A DNA stretch of 24,308 nucleotides from CAYOKT01 sp964404605 (GTDB taxonomy: Bacteria; Electryoneota; Electryoneia; Electryoneales; Electryoneaceae), in contig CAYOKT010000042.1 of the NCBI GenBank assembly GCA_964404605.1, positions 1-24,308 of the forward strand, given 5' to 3'. Position numbers and translations under genes: made by a program. Below are positions 9,408 to 18,160 of this stretch, one piece after another (the stretch's first letter is position 1; each line of letters starts with the position of its first letter). The notes beneath the pieces are model-generated. The model saw only the letters and a program-made list of their open reading frames with translations, ran no database searches and was not told the origin of the DNA.

Positions 9408-10240
9408 TGCGCACGACCATCGTCCTGTTGCTTGCCGTGCTGCTCCTGGGGATGGCGTTCCCCGCTTCGGCGCAGCAGAAAATGACCTACGAGGAGTACC
9501 AGGCGGAGCTGGCGCGGTGGGCCGAACGGGAGCAGGCGGCGCAGGCGCAGATCGACCAGCTCAACGGCGAACTGGAAGCCCTGAGGAACGAGATCGCCGG
9601 CATCGAGCAGCAGATCGCCACGACGTGGCAGGAGATCTACGCGATGCTCGCGGTGACCCAGGACGACCTCAACGCCTACGCCGGCGAGCTGGATGTCATC
9701 GCCGCGGAGATCGATGCCTGGAAGGCGGTTTCGCCGGAGGACATCTACCAGCGCCAGGATGAGCTGGATGACCTCATGGCGAGAGTCAAGGAGGTCGCCG
9801 CGCGCAACCCGGGCAAGCTGAGCCAGTACCGCGACACCCTCGACCAGTTGCAGGCCCAGGTGCAGGGGGTGCGTGCGCGAATGGCCAAGCCGCGCACACT
9901 GATGTACACCGTGGCCCGTGGGGACTACCTGTGGAAGATCGCCGGCATGCCGGAATACTTCGGCGATCCATGGAAATGGATGCGGATCTACTCCGTGAAC
10001 GCGGACCAGATCGACGATCCGGACCTGATTTACCCGGATCAGCGGCTTACGGTGCCGATCGATGTGGATCGGAACAAGCAGTATCTGGTCGCCCGCGGCG
10101 ATTTCCTCTACAAGATCGCCGAGCAGTTGTATCGCGATCCGTTCCAGTGGCGCAAGCTTTACGAGGCCAACACCAAGGTGGTTGGCGAGGATCCGAACCT
10201 GATCTATCCGGAGACGATTCTCGCGTTGCCGGGACGCTGA
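9404..10240 (+). CDS. Secreted coiled-coil protein with two LysM domains
   Basis: This 278-residue protein has a Sec signal peptide (MMRTTIVLLLAVLLLGMAFPASA, cut near residue 23). An acidic coiled-coil region follows (about 28-75 and further helices to about 160), then two tandem LysM modules. The first starts at YTVARGDYLWKIAG (about residue 168) and ends PDQRLTVP; the second starts at YLVARGDFLYKIAEQLY (about 226) and ends PETILALP. LysM binds peptidoglycan glycans, so the protein should sit in the periplasm on the cell wall; no catalytic domain is visible. The ATG at 9404 has ggaggg six bases upstream. It pairs with the coiled-coil lipoprotein before it, which would give a lipid-anchored rod plus a wall binder. 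The specific role is unknown. Confidence 0.9.
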   Translation: MMRTTIVLLLAVLLLGMAFPASAQQKMTYEEYQAELARWAEREQAAQAQIDQLNGELEALRNEIAGIEQQIATTWQEIYAMLAVTQDDLNAYAGELDVIAAEIDAWKAVSPEDIYQRQDELDDLMARVKEVAARNPGKLSQYRDTLDQLQAQVQGVRARMAKPRTLMYTVARGDYLWKIAGMPEYFGDPWKWMRIYSVNADQIDDPDLIYPDQRLTVPIDVDRNKQYLVARGDFLYKIAEQLYRDPFQWRKLYEANTKVVGEDPNLIYPETILALPGR

Positions 10241-10302
10241 CCACGGTGAGGAGACGCCGGGATCTCCCGCGCGCTCTTTCGGTCGTGGGGACATGAAGAT
10301 AC

Positions 10303-10355
10303 GCAAGCGGTGCCGCGTTCCCCCGCAGGGGAGGGCGCGGGGCCGCTTTGCTGTT
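10303..10355 (+). terminator. Long GC-rich hairpin before phoH, possible terminator
   Basis: GCAAGCGG (10303-10310) pairs with CCGCTTTGC (10343-10351) with one bulged T. Inside it CCGCG (10313-10317) pairs with CGCGG (10336-10340), and an inner CCCC/GGGG arm caps it. The sequence ends TTTGCTGTTTC, a poor T tract. It separates the LysM gene from phoH. Confidence 0.4.
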
Positions 10356-10371
10356 TCATCGACGGAGTTCG

Positions 10372-11331
10372 GTGAGTACCCGATACGAAATCAAGCTCGA
10401 TGAGACCGTAATGCCGATCGTCCTCGGCGCGGGGGACAGCCTGCTGCGCCGGGTCGAGGAGGTCGTGCGGTCGCATATCGTGGTCCGGGGCGGACGGGTT
10501 CTTGTCGAGGGTCCCATGGAGGAAGAGGGACCGCTGCGACAACTCTTCCTCGACCTCCAGGGCATGGCCCGGCAGGGCTCTGTCGATCCCGCGGGCCTGG
10601 AAGCGGCCCTGACCCTCGCCGGGTTCTCCACCCGGAACGGGGACCGGGAGAGCGGCGAGGGCGAGCTGCTCGTCTTCGAACGCGCCGGGTTCAGCCTGCG
10701 GACGAAGAGCCGCAACCAGCGGGAGTATGTCCGCGCCGCGCGCGAAGCCTCGCTGCTCTTCGTCGTCGGTCCAGCCGGGACGGGGAAGACCTATCTCGCG
10801 GTCGGCTTGGCGGTCAGCGCGCTGCTCAACGACGAGGTGGACCGCATCATCCTCGTCCGCCCGGCGGTCGAAGCGGGGGAGAACCTCGGATTCCTCCCCG
10901 GGGATCTGCGCGAAAAGCTCGAGCCGTATTTCCGCCCGGTCTATGACGCCCTGATGGACCTGCTCACCCCGGAGCGGCTGCGACGGCACCTCGACCAGGG
11001 ACGCATCGAGATCGCTCCCCTCGCCTACATGCGGGGACGGACCCTGAACAACGCGTTCGTGATCCTCGACGAGGCGCAGAACACCACCAGCGACCAGCTC
11101 AAGATGTTTCTCACCCGCCTCGGCGCCCGTTCACGGGCGATCGTCACCGGCGACCTGACCCAGATCGACCTGCCGGACAAGACGGCGAGCGGGTTGGCGC
11201 AGGCGATGGTGATTCTTCGCGGAATCAAGGGCATACGCTTCGTCACCCTGGACCACCATGATGTCGTTCGCCATCCTCTGGTGAAGGACATCATCCAGGC
11301 GTATGAGCGCGAGCGCGGCGGGGGGGAGTAG
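10372..11331 (+). CDS. PhoH-family ATPase (PhoH/YbeZ)
   Basis: This 319-residue cytoplasmic protein belongs to the PhoH/YbeZ P-loop family linked to RNA and ribosome metabolism and commonly encoded next to YbeY. It has an N-terminal KH-like region (about 1-105), then the ATPase core: Walker A GPAGTGKT at 133-140, VRPAVEAGENLGFLPGD at about 162-178, Walker B VILDEAQN at 230-237 and VTGDLTQIDLP further on. GTG 10372 is chosen because ggag precedes it and the family's N-terminus starts close by; a TTG at 10348 lies inside the hairpin. It is six bases from the HD-domain gene and two genes from ybeY, the usual neighbourhood. Confidence is high for the family and moderate for the exact start. Confidence 0.95.
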   Translation: MSTRYEIKLDETVMPIVLGAGDSLLRRVEEVVRSHIVVRGGRVLVEGPMEEEGPLRQLFLDLQGMARQGSVDPAGLEAALTLAGFSTRNGDRESGEGELLVFERAGFSLRTKSRNQREYVRAAREASLLFVVGPAGTGKTYLAVGLAVSALLNDEVDRIILVRPAVEAGENLGFLPGDLREKLEPYFRPVYDALMDLLTPERLRRHLDQGRIEIAPLAYMRGRTLNNAFVILDEAQNTTSDQLKMFLTRLGARSRAIVTGDLTQIDLPDKTASGLAQAMVILRGIKGIRFVTLDHHDVVRHPLVKDIIQAYERERGGGE

Positions 11332-11337
11332 ACGGCG

Positions 11338-13662
11338 ATGAGCGAAACCCAGGGAAACCCGAAACGCCAGGACCCCCTCTCCCGGCTCTACTCCTGGCTG
11401 CCTTGGACCCTCTGGCTGCTGCTCACCCTCGGCACCACGGCGCTCTTCCCCCGCCAGAGCAGTTTCCGCTACTCCGAGTATACCGTCGGCTCCATCAGCC
11501 GCGAGGAGATTATCGCCCCGTTCACCTTCGAGATCCTGAAGAGCGACGAGGAACTCGCCGGGGAACGGGAGCAGGCGCGGGAGGCGGTCGAACCCGTGTT
11601 TCTCCGGGTCGACTCGGTGCGCACCAGCCAGATCGCCCAGCTCAGGGGGTTCTGGCGTGATGCCGGCGAAATCGCCGCCGAGCTTGCCCGGACGACGGCT
11701 GCGCGCCGGAGGAACAGTCTGAACCTCGACAGCCTGCGGCAGGCGGAACTCGACACGATGAAGGCGCGCTACGGGGTGAACCTGAGCCCGCAGTCCTGGG
11801 CTTTCCTGTTGCGGCACCTCTCGAGCCACGTCCGCGCCGGCGGGGAGGAGCCGCCGCTGAACCGGGCGGACCTCGAAACGCTGCTCAATGACCTGTTCGG
11901 GTACGGCATCCTCGACCGGCCGCGTGACGATGTGAAGGCGAGCCGGGGCACGGTGCGCATACTCCACGGGGGCGAGGAGCGCTCCGTGGCGCTGAACACC
12001 CTCTACGATGTCGCCTCGGCGCGGGAGGAGGCGCTGGCGCGGCTGCGGGACAGGGGCGCGGCGGCCGCGGATTCCGCGAGGGCGGACACGGCGGTCAAGG
12101 TCAGCTATGAGCTGCTGCTGCCTTATATCGTCTCCAACCTGGTGTACGATGAGGCGGAGACGGAGTCCCGCCGCGAGGCGGCGGTGGCGCGGGTGCCGCT
12201 CGTCAAGGGTATCGTGCTCAAGGACGAGCGGATCATCGACTCGAACGAGAAGATCACCCGGCGGCACCTCGACGTTCTGCGTTCGATGGAGATCAAGCGC
12301 GCCGAGATGGCGGCCGAGGAGAGCTTTCTCGGCCGGTTGCTCCCCTGGGTCGGGCGCTTCCTCCTCGCGGGGCTGATCTACGGTCTCTTCGGCGTCTGGC
12401 TGGCCCGTTTCCGGCGCGACATCTACGGCAAGCCCAACCACCTGCTCCTCGTCTCCCTCCTGATGGCGTTGATCGTCGCCTTCTACGGCCTGGTGGTCCT
12501 GCCGCTGGGGATGAACCGCTATCTCTTCCCCGGGGCGCTGCTCGCCATCATCCTGACGATCGTGTTCGACGGCAGGCTCGCCCTCCTGTGCAGTTTTGCG
12601 CTTGCGATGATCGCCACGGCGCTCACGGGCAATGACTACTTCGTCTTCCTCGGGATACTCGTCCCGGCGGTGGCGGCGATCTTCCCCGTCCTCCGCGTCC
12701 GCACCCGCGTGCAGATCATGCGCTCCAGCCTGTCGATTCTGGGCGCGTGCCTGCTGGTGATCGTCATTCAGCGGCAGTTGACCTACCAGTGGAACGGCCA
12801 GGTTTTCCATGACATGTTCTACGCCGCCGGGGTCGCCCTCGCCACCCCGCTGGTGGCGCTGGGGATGTTGATCGCCATCGAGGCCCTGTTCGGGGTGACG
12901 ACGGACCTGACCCTGCTCGAGCTCGCCGACCTGAACCGCCCGCTGCTGAAGCGACTCTCCCTCGAGGCACCGGGGACATACCACCACAGCATCATGGTGG
13001 GGAACCTTGCGGAGGCCGCGGCGGAAGCCATCGAGGCGAATCCCCTGCTGGTCCGCGCGGGGGCGTATTACCACGACATCGGGAAGATGGCCCGCCGCGA
13101 GTATTTCGTCGAGAACCAGACCGGGCTGGAGAATGTCCATGACAAGCTCGAGCCCGAGGAGTCGGCCGCGGTCCTCAGCGCGCATGTCACCGACGGGGTC
13201 AAGCTCGCGGACAGGTACCGGCTGCCCGAGGTGATCAAGTCGTTCATCCGCGAGCATCACGGCACCAGCCTGATGGTCTACTTTTACAAACGCGCCCTGG
13301 ACATGCGTCCGGAGGGCTCCGTCGATGAGGGTGCGTTCCGCTACCCCGGCCCGAAGCCGCAGTCCAGGGAGACCGGGATCCTGATGCTCGCCGATGCCGC
13401 CGAGGCGGCCACCCGCAGCCTCGACGACCCGACGCCGGAGAACATCGGGAAGGTGGTCCGCGACGTGGTGATCAACAAGTACCGGGACGGGGAGTTGGAC
13501 GCCTGCCCGTTGACGATGCGTGACATCCGCCTGATCATCGACGCTTTCGTGCCCATCCTCCAGGGGATGCACCATCACCGCATCCGCTACCCCTCCCGCG
13601 AGGAGCTGGAGCGGTTGCGCCTCGCCGAGGGGCGGGCGAAGGCAGGTTCGGAGTCGGCATGA
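11338..13662 (+). CDS. 7TM HD-domain phosphodiesterase (PgpH/YqfF type)
   Basis: This 774-residue membrane protein has one N-terminal helix (about 21-37), a large external 7TMR-HDED domain (about 40-330), a bundle of membrane helices (about 335-520) and a cytoplasmic HD domain (about 540-690). Metal-binding signature residues are present: His549/His550 in TYHHSIMVGNL and the His579-Asp580 pair in YYHDIGKM, with a further REHHGTS motif. Characterised relatives (PgpH in Listeria) hydrolyse cyclic di-AMP, so regulation of that messenger is the likely role; no cyclase gene is in the window. The ATG at 11338 uses a ggggag site within the end of phoH. Its stop overlaps the ybeY start by four bases. 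The order phoH-yqfF-ybeY-CNNM is widely conserved. Confidence 0.93.
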   Translation: MSETQGNPKRQDPLSRLYSWLPWTLWLLLTLGTTALFPRQSSFRYSEYTVGSISREEIIAPFTFEILKSDEELAGEREQAREAVEPVFLRVDSVRTSQIAQLRGFWRDAGEIAAELARTTAARRRNSLNLDSLRQAELDTMKARYGVNLSPQSWAFLLRHLSSHVRAGGEEPPLNRADLETLLNDLFGYGILDRPRDDVKASRGTVRILHGGEERSVALNTLYDVASAREEALARLRDRGAAAADSARADTAVKVSYELLLPYIVSNLVYDEAETESRREAAVARVPLVKGIVLKDERIIDSNEKITRRHLDVLRSMEIKRAEMAAEESFLGRLLPWVGRFLLAGLIYGLFGVWLARFRRDIYGKPNHLLLVSLLMALIVAFYGLVVLPLGMNRYLFPGALLAIILTIVFDGRLALLCSFALAMIATALTGNDYFVFLGILVPAVAAIFPVLRVRTRVQIMRSSLSILGACLLVIVIQRQLTYQWNGQVFHDMFYAAGVALATPLVALGMLIAIEALFGVTTDLTLLELADLNRPLLKRLSLEAPGTYHHSIMVGNLAEAAAEAIEANPLLVRAGAYYHDIGKMARREYFVENQTGLENVHDKLEPEESAAVLSAHVTDGVKLADRYRLPEVIKSFIREHHGTSLMVYFYKRALDMRPEGSVDEGAFRYPGPKPQSRETGILMLADAAEAATRSLDDPTPENIGKVVRDVVINKYRDGELDACPLTMRDIRLIIDAFVPILQGMHHHRIRYPSREELERLRLAEGRAKAGSESA

Positions 13663-14159
13663 TTCGGCTGTGGCTCGCGGCGGAAGGGTGGGATTTCACC
13701 GGAGAGCGGGAGCTGCTCGCCTGGCTGAGCCGGGAAGCCGCGAAGGAATCGCTGTCCGGCGAAATCCACTTGATCCTCGTCGACGATGCGGAGATCGAGC
13801 GGTTGAACCGGAGCTACCTTGGGCATGAGGGGGCGACGGACGTGATGGCGTTTCCGCTCGAGGAGGGGGAACCGGTGACCGATCCCGGGGAGGAGGGTAC
13901 CTCCTTTCCCGCCGGTGAGGTGTACGTGAGCCTCGAACGGGCCGCGGAGCAGGCGCGGGAGTACGGGGTCACACTTTCCGAGGAGGTGGCGCGGTTGGCG
14001 CTGCACGGCGTTCTGCACCTCGCGGGGTGGAGCGATGAAGATGCTGCGGACCGGGAGGCGATGAGACGGCGCGAGGATGAAGGGTTGCACCGTGCGGGGG
14101 CGGCGGATTCTCTCCCCTGGGTCGCCGTCCCGCCGCACGTCAAGGAGGAAAAAGAGTAG
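13659..14159 (+). CDS. ybeY: YbeY endoribonuclease, variant zinc site
   Basis: This 166-residue protein of the UPF0054/YbeY metal-dependent RNase family acts in 16S rRNA 3' maturation and ribosome quality control. It has the early motif LNRSYLGHEGATDVMAFPL (about 49-67) and the zinc-site helix HGVLHLAGWSDED (about 116-128). His116 and His120 are the first two ligands. The canonical motif continues GYDH; here it is GWSD, placing Asp126 where the third His is expected. Asp at this place also occurs in some Bacteroidetes-like forms as I recall them, so loss of function should not be assumed. The ATG overlaps the stop of the HD gene, and its own stop directly abuts the GTG of the next gene. Confidence 0.93.
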   Translation: MIRLWLAAEGWDFTGERELLAWLSREAAKESLSGEIHLILVDDAEIERLNRSYLGHEGATDVMAFPLEEGEPVTDPGEEGTSFPAGEVYVSLERAAEQAREYGVTLSEEVARLALHGVLHLAGWSDEDAADREAMRRREDEGLHRAGAADSLPWVAVPPHVKEEKE

Positions 14160-15488
14160 GTGGACCCATCAAGTATCGGCGTATGGGCCGCGGTCTTCTT
14201 CGGCCTGCTGTTGCTTTCGGCGTTCTTCTCCGGCAGCGAGACAGCCTTTTTCTCCCTGAGCAATTCGCAGCTCCGTCACCTGCGGGGAAAGGACGATTCC
14301 CGGGCGCGGCGAGTGTTGAAACTCCTCGACCGCCCTCGTGATCTCCTGATCGCCATCCTCGTCGGGAACACGGTGGTCAACACCGCCGCGGCGAGCATCG
14401 CCGCCATCGCCGCGTACCGGACGGCGGTGAGCGCGGGGTTCAGCCCCGCGGTCGCGGTGCTGATCCAGATCGTCCTCGTCACCTTCGTCCTCATCATCCT
14501 CGTCGAAGTCACGCCGAAGGTGGTCGCCCTGAAGAACAACGAGAGCTGGGCGCTCACCTTCGCTTCTTCGATCAGGCTGGTGATGTTTCTCCTCTGGCCG
14601 GTGACCAAGTTGCTGGTCCTCTTCGTGGAGTCCGTCGCCCGCGCCCTGGGAGTGGAATCACGGCGCGTGCTCTTCAACGAGGAGGAGCTGCGCACCCTCG
14701 CGGAGGTCGCCGAGGAGCACGGCGCCCTCGAAGAGGAGGAGCGGGAGATGATCCACTCCATCTTCGAGTTCGGCGAGACCGAGGTGCGCGAGGTGATGGT
14801 GCCGCGGATCGACATGGTCACCCTCCCGGAGGATGCGACCCTCGAAGAGGCCTCCGAAATCGTCCGCAGCAAGGGACATTCGCGGATCCCGGTGTACAGG
14901 GAGGACATCGATCACATCTCCGGGATTCTGTACGCCAAGGATCTCATCGGGACCGGCGGGGATCACAAGACGATCGCCGATCTGTTGCGGGAAGCCTATT
15001 TCGTTCCCGAGAGCAAGCGGATCAGCAGCCTGCTGAAGGAGTTCCAGCTTCACAAGATCCACATGGCGATCGTCGTGGACGAGTACGGCGGCACGGAGGG
15101 TCTCGTCACGATGGAGGATGTGATCGAGGAGATCGTCGGCGAGATCCAGGACGAGTATGACAGCGAAGAGCCGCTCGTGACCGCGATGGAAAAGGGACTC
15201 TGGCGGGTGCTGGCGAAGATCGAGACGGACGAATTCAACCGGCTCGCGGGAGAGGATCTCGTGCCGACGGAGGAGGGGTACGAGACCCTGGGCGGCTTTA
15301 TCTTCAACCTTGCGGGGGAAGTGCCGGCGCCGGGCGCCGCCTTCGAGCATGAGGGCTGGACCTTCACCGTCGAAGGGGTGGAGGGGAACCGGGTTGTCAC
15401 CCTGGTCGTCCGGCCGCCGGAGGGGAGCGGCCTCGCTGTCGGGGGCGAAGAGGCCGGCGGTACTTCACCCGCTGAGGGGACCTCCTGA
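14160..15488 (+). CDS. CNNM/CorC-family hemolysin-like membrane protein
   Basis: This 442-residue protein has a DUF21/CNNM membrane domain (about 1-185) with SGSETAFFSLS near the first helix, a CBS-domain pair (about 205-335, PRIDMVTL and DEYGGTEGLVTMEDVIEEI) and a C-terminal CorC_HlyC domain (about 345-425, FNRLAGEDLVPTEEGYETLGG). The family is associated with magnesium and cobalt homeostasis or ion efflux; the CBS pair commonly binds adenine nucleotides. The start is GTG 14160, immediately after the ybeY stop, with aaggagg at 14142-14148 (a rather long 11-base spacing). Placement behind phoH-yqfF-ybeY is the common arrangement. The C-terminal Gly/Glu/Thr/Ser tail of about 25 residues looks unstructured. 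Confidence 0.93.
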   Translation: MDPSSIGVWAAVFFGLLLLSAFFSGSETAFFSLSNSQLRHLRGKDDSRARRVLKLLDRPRDLLIAILVGNTVVNTAAASIAAIAAYRTAVSAGFSPAVAVLIQIVLVTFVLIILVEVTPKVVALKNNESWALTFASSIRLVMFLLWPVTKLLVLFVESVARALGVESRRVLFNEEELRTLAEVAEEHGALEEEEREMIHSIFEFGETEVREVMVPRIDMVTLPEDATLEEASEIVRSKGHSRIPVYREDIDHISGILYAKDLIGTGGDHKTIADLLREAYFVPESKRISSLLKEFQLHKIHMAIVVDEYGGTEGLVTMEDVIEEIVGEIQDEYDSEEPLVTAMEKGLWRVLAKIETDEFNRLAGEDLVPTEEGYETLGGFIFNLAGEVPAPGAAFEHEGWTFTVEGVEGNRVVTLVVRPPEGSGLAVGGEEAGGTSPAEGTS

Positions 15489-15541
15489 GGGGTGGTCATC
15501 AGGTTCACCGCCGTCTGGCTGCGAAGGCCCGGGGGCGCAGA

Positions 15542-18160
15542 ATGCAACAGGATATGAAGGACAATCAGGCTGGAGCCGGCACCTTTGAGCAGACGATTCT
15601 CCCCCGCGTGCGAAAACCGCATCGCTATACCGGGCTCGAACTGAACCGTATCGTCAAGCCCGACCCGGAAGTCCGTTTCGCACTCGCCTTTCCCGATCTC
15701 TACGAGATCGGCATGAGCCACCTCGGGTTGCAGATTCTCTATCACCGGGTGAACCGCGCCGTGCGGGAAGTCGCCGCCGAGCGGGTGTTCCTCCCGGACC
15801 CGGACGCCGCCGCGCTGATGCGCCGGGAGAGGGTTCCGCTCTTCACCCTCGAATCGCGCACCCCGCTGGCGGAGGTGGATGCGATCGGCGTCAGCCTCTC
15901 CTACGAGATGGCGATGCCGGGGGTTCTCGAGCTGCTGGACCTCGGCGGGGTGCCGCTGCGCGCGCGGGACCGGGGCGAGGGCGACCCGGTGGTCATCGCC
16001 GGGGGGCCGGTGACCTGGAACCCGGAGCCCGTGGCCGACTTTTTCGATGCGTTCGCCCTCGGGGACGGCGAGGAACTCGCTGTCGAGATCGCCGAAACCC
16101 TGCGGGATGCGAAACGGATGGGGCTTCCCCGCTCCTCGGTGCTCGACAGGCTGGGCCGGCTTGATGGGGTCTACCTGCCGCACCGCTACGACCTGCTGGA
16201 GGGGCCGGAAGGTGAGATTCTCGTCGGGAATCCCCTGGATGACGGCCTGCCCGGCCGGCTCCGCGGGCGCACGGAGCCCGTGCTCCGGCGCGACTACTAC
16301 CCGGATGCGCCCCTCGTTCCCCTGCTCGAGGTGGCCCATGACCGGCTCAGCCTCGAGGTGATGCGCGGCTGCACCCGCGGCTGCCGCTTCTGCCAGGCGG
16401 GAACACTGTACCGGCCGGTCCGGGAGCGGCCGGTGGAGGAGATCGTCGAGCAGGCGCTGGCGAACCTCGCGGCCACCGGGTACGAGGAGATGGGCCTGCT
16501 CTCCCTCTCGACCTCCGATTACGGCCCGCTGCCGGAACTGCTGGCGGCCCTGCACGACGCCCTGCGGGGGCGCGGCGTCAACCTCGCCTTCCCCTCGCTG
16601 CGGCCCGATTCGTTCACCCGGGAGATGGCGCGCTCTTCGCCGGAGGGACGCAAGGGCGGACTGACCTTCGCCCCGGAGGCGGGAACGCAACGGCTGCGCG
16701 ACGTGATCAACAAGAACACGAGCGAGGAGGACCTGCTGCGCGCGGCGAAGATCGCCTTCGAGGAGGGTTTCACCGGGCTGAAGCTCTATTTCATGTGCGG
16801 CCTGCCCACGGAGACGAAGGCGGACCTGGACGGCATCGCGCACCTCGTGGGCAGGGTGGCGCGCCTGCGGACCAGCCGGAGGCAGCGGATCACCATCTCC
16901 GTCAGCCCCTTCTCGCCGAAACCGCACACGCCCTTCCAGTGGTACGGTCAGCAGACGCCCGGGGAGGTGCGGGAGAGGCTCGCTTACCTGCGCGAACGCT
17001 TCCGGGGTGTCCCGGTGCGTTTCACCGCCCACGACCCGGAGAGCGCCCTGTACGAGAGCGCCCTGGCGCGCGGCGACCGCCGCCTCGGGCGGGTCGTCGA
17101 GCGGGTTTGGCGCAACGGCGGGGTGCTGGAGGCCTGGCATGACCACTTCGACCCGGAGCGCTGGGCCGAGGCGTTCCGCGCCGAGAAGCTGGACCCGGAG
17201 GTTTTCGTCCGCGGGCGCACGCCGGGCGGCAGGCTGCCCTGGTCCCACATCGACAAGGGGGTCACGGAGCGGTACCAGACGCTGGAGAACCGCCGGGCGA
17301 TGGAGAGGAAGGTCACGCCCGATTGCCGCGAGGGGCGCTGCACGGGCTGCGGATTGACCGGGTTCTTCCTCCCCGGAAAGAAGGTTTGCAACCTCTACCC
17401 GTCCGTCTCCGCGCCGATCACGAAGCCGGCGGAGGGCCGTCCGCCGGGGGAGGTCGTGCTCACCGCCAGGGTGCGCTACCGGCGCGGCGGCGCGATGCGC
17501 TGGACCGGCCACCTCGACCTCGTGCGTCTCTGGGACCGCGCCCTGCGCCGCGGAGGAGTTCCCGTCGCCTTTTCCCGGGGCTTCCACCCCCACCCGAGGA
17601 TCGCCTTCGCCCCGCCGCTCCCCGTCGGGATCCGGTCGGAGGATGAGTATGTGGACCTGGAGCTGAGCGACACCCTCACCGCTTCGGACCTGCTGAGCCG
17701 TTTGCGCCGCACCCTGCCTGCCGGACTCGAACCCCTCGAGGCGGCGACCTTCCGGGAGAAACTTCCCTCGCTCTCCGCGCAGGTGGAGCGCATGGAGTAC
17801 CTCTTCCGCCCGCGGGAGGAGAACGGTTGGCTGGAGCGCATGGACCGGTGGCTGGCGCAGCCCCGCTGCCCCGTGCGGAGGCGCAAGCGGGACCGGGTGC
17901 GCACGGTGGACCTTCGCCCCTTCGTCGAGGAGGTCGAGAGGCGCCCGGAGGGCGACTGGAGGCTTCGCTTGCGGCTGGAGAACGGGACCACGGCGCGGTT
18001 GGATGAGCTGGCGGAGGCGTGGGGGCTGGAGGAGCGTCTCGGCGGCGAAGTGACACGGCTGGCGATGCTGGTGCCGACGGAGAAGGGGTGGCGCCGGCCC
18101 ATCGAAGCGGCGGCGGGGCAGTTGAAACCTGTCTCCCGGGCGGGAGGGCGGCACGGATGA
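15542..18160 (+). CDS. B12-binding-type radical SAM protein fused to DUF2344
   Basis: This 872-residue fusion has an N-terminal B12-binding-like region (about 30-230), then a radical SAM core with CTRGCRFC (Cys277, Cys281, Cys284) binding the 4Fe-4S cluster. The core continues with LSLSTSDYG and FAPEAGTQRLRDVINKN, hallmarks of the TIGR03960 family. A zinc-like knuckle CREGRCTGCG (Cys595, Cys600, Cys603) closes this part. From about residue 640 comes DUF2344 (TIGR03936), with VRYRRGGAMRWTGHLDLVRLWDRA split by family words such as FSRGFHPHPRI. Many genomes encode the two parts as neighbouring genes; here they are one frame. The substrate is unknown, but linkage to RNase G, overlapping by four bases, suggests RNA or ribosome modification. 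The ATG at 15542 has only a weak ribosome site; Met5 (15554) is an alternative. Confidence 0.93.
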   Translation: MQQDMKDNQAGAGTFEQTILPRVRKPHRYTGLELNRIVKPDPEVRFALAFPDLYEIGMSHLGLQILYHRVNRAVREVAAERVFLPDPDAAALMRRERVPLFTLESRTPLAEVDAIGVSLSYEMAMPGVLELLDLGGVPLRARDRGEGDPVVIAGGPVTWNPEPVADFFDAFALGDGEELAVEIAETLRDAKRMGLPRSSVLDRLGRLDGVYLPHRYDLLEGPEGEILVGNPLDDGLPGRLRGRTEPVLRRDYYPDAPLVPLLEVAHDRLSLEVMRGCTRGCRFCQAGTLYRPVRERPVEEIVEQALANLAATGYEEMGLLSLSTSDYGPLPELLAALHDALRGRGVNLAFPSLRPDSFTREMARSSPEGRKGGLTFAPEAGTQRLRDVINKNTSEEDLLRAAKIAFEEGFTGLKLYFMCGLPTETKADLDGIAHLVGRVARLRTSRRQRITISVSPFSPKPHTPFQWYGQQTPGEVRERLAYLRERFRGVPVRFTAHDPESALYESALARGDRRLGRVVERVWRNGGVLEAWHDHFDPERWAEAFRAEKLDPEVFVRGRTPGGRLPWSHIDKGVTERYQTLENRRAMERKVTPDCREGRCTGCGLTGFFLPGKKVCNLYPSVSAPITKPAEGRPPGEVVLTARVRYRRGGAMRWTGHLDLVRLWDRALRRGGVPVAFSRGFHPHPRIAFAPPLPVGIRSEDEYVDLELSDTLTASDLLSRLRRTLPAGLEPLEAATFREKLPSLSAQVERMEYLFRPREENGWLERMDRWLAQPRCPVRRRKRDRVRTVDLRPFVEEVERRPEGDWRLRLRLENGTTARLDELAEAWGLEERLGGEVTRLAMLVPTEKGWRRPIEAAAGQLKPVSRAGGRHG

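Noticed and set aside
10348..10371. TTG start for phoH
   Set aside because: It lies in the hairpin and lacks a ribosome site; GTG 10372 has ggag just upstream.
11131..13578. Long antisense open frame opposite phoH and the HD-domain gene
   Set aside because: Same GC-skew shadow; no ribosome site or family features, while the plus-strand genes are unambiguous.
15050..18154. Very long open frame antisense to the radical SAM gene (over 1000 codons)
   Set aside because: A shadow produced by high third-position GC in the real gene; the protein is Arg/Pro/His-rich, lacks recognisable motifs and lies opposite a gene with intact catalytic motifs.
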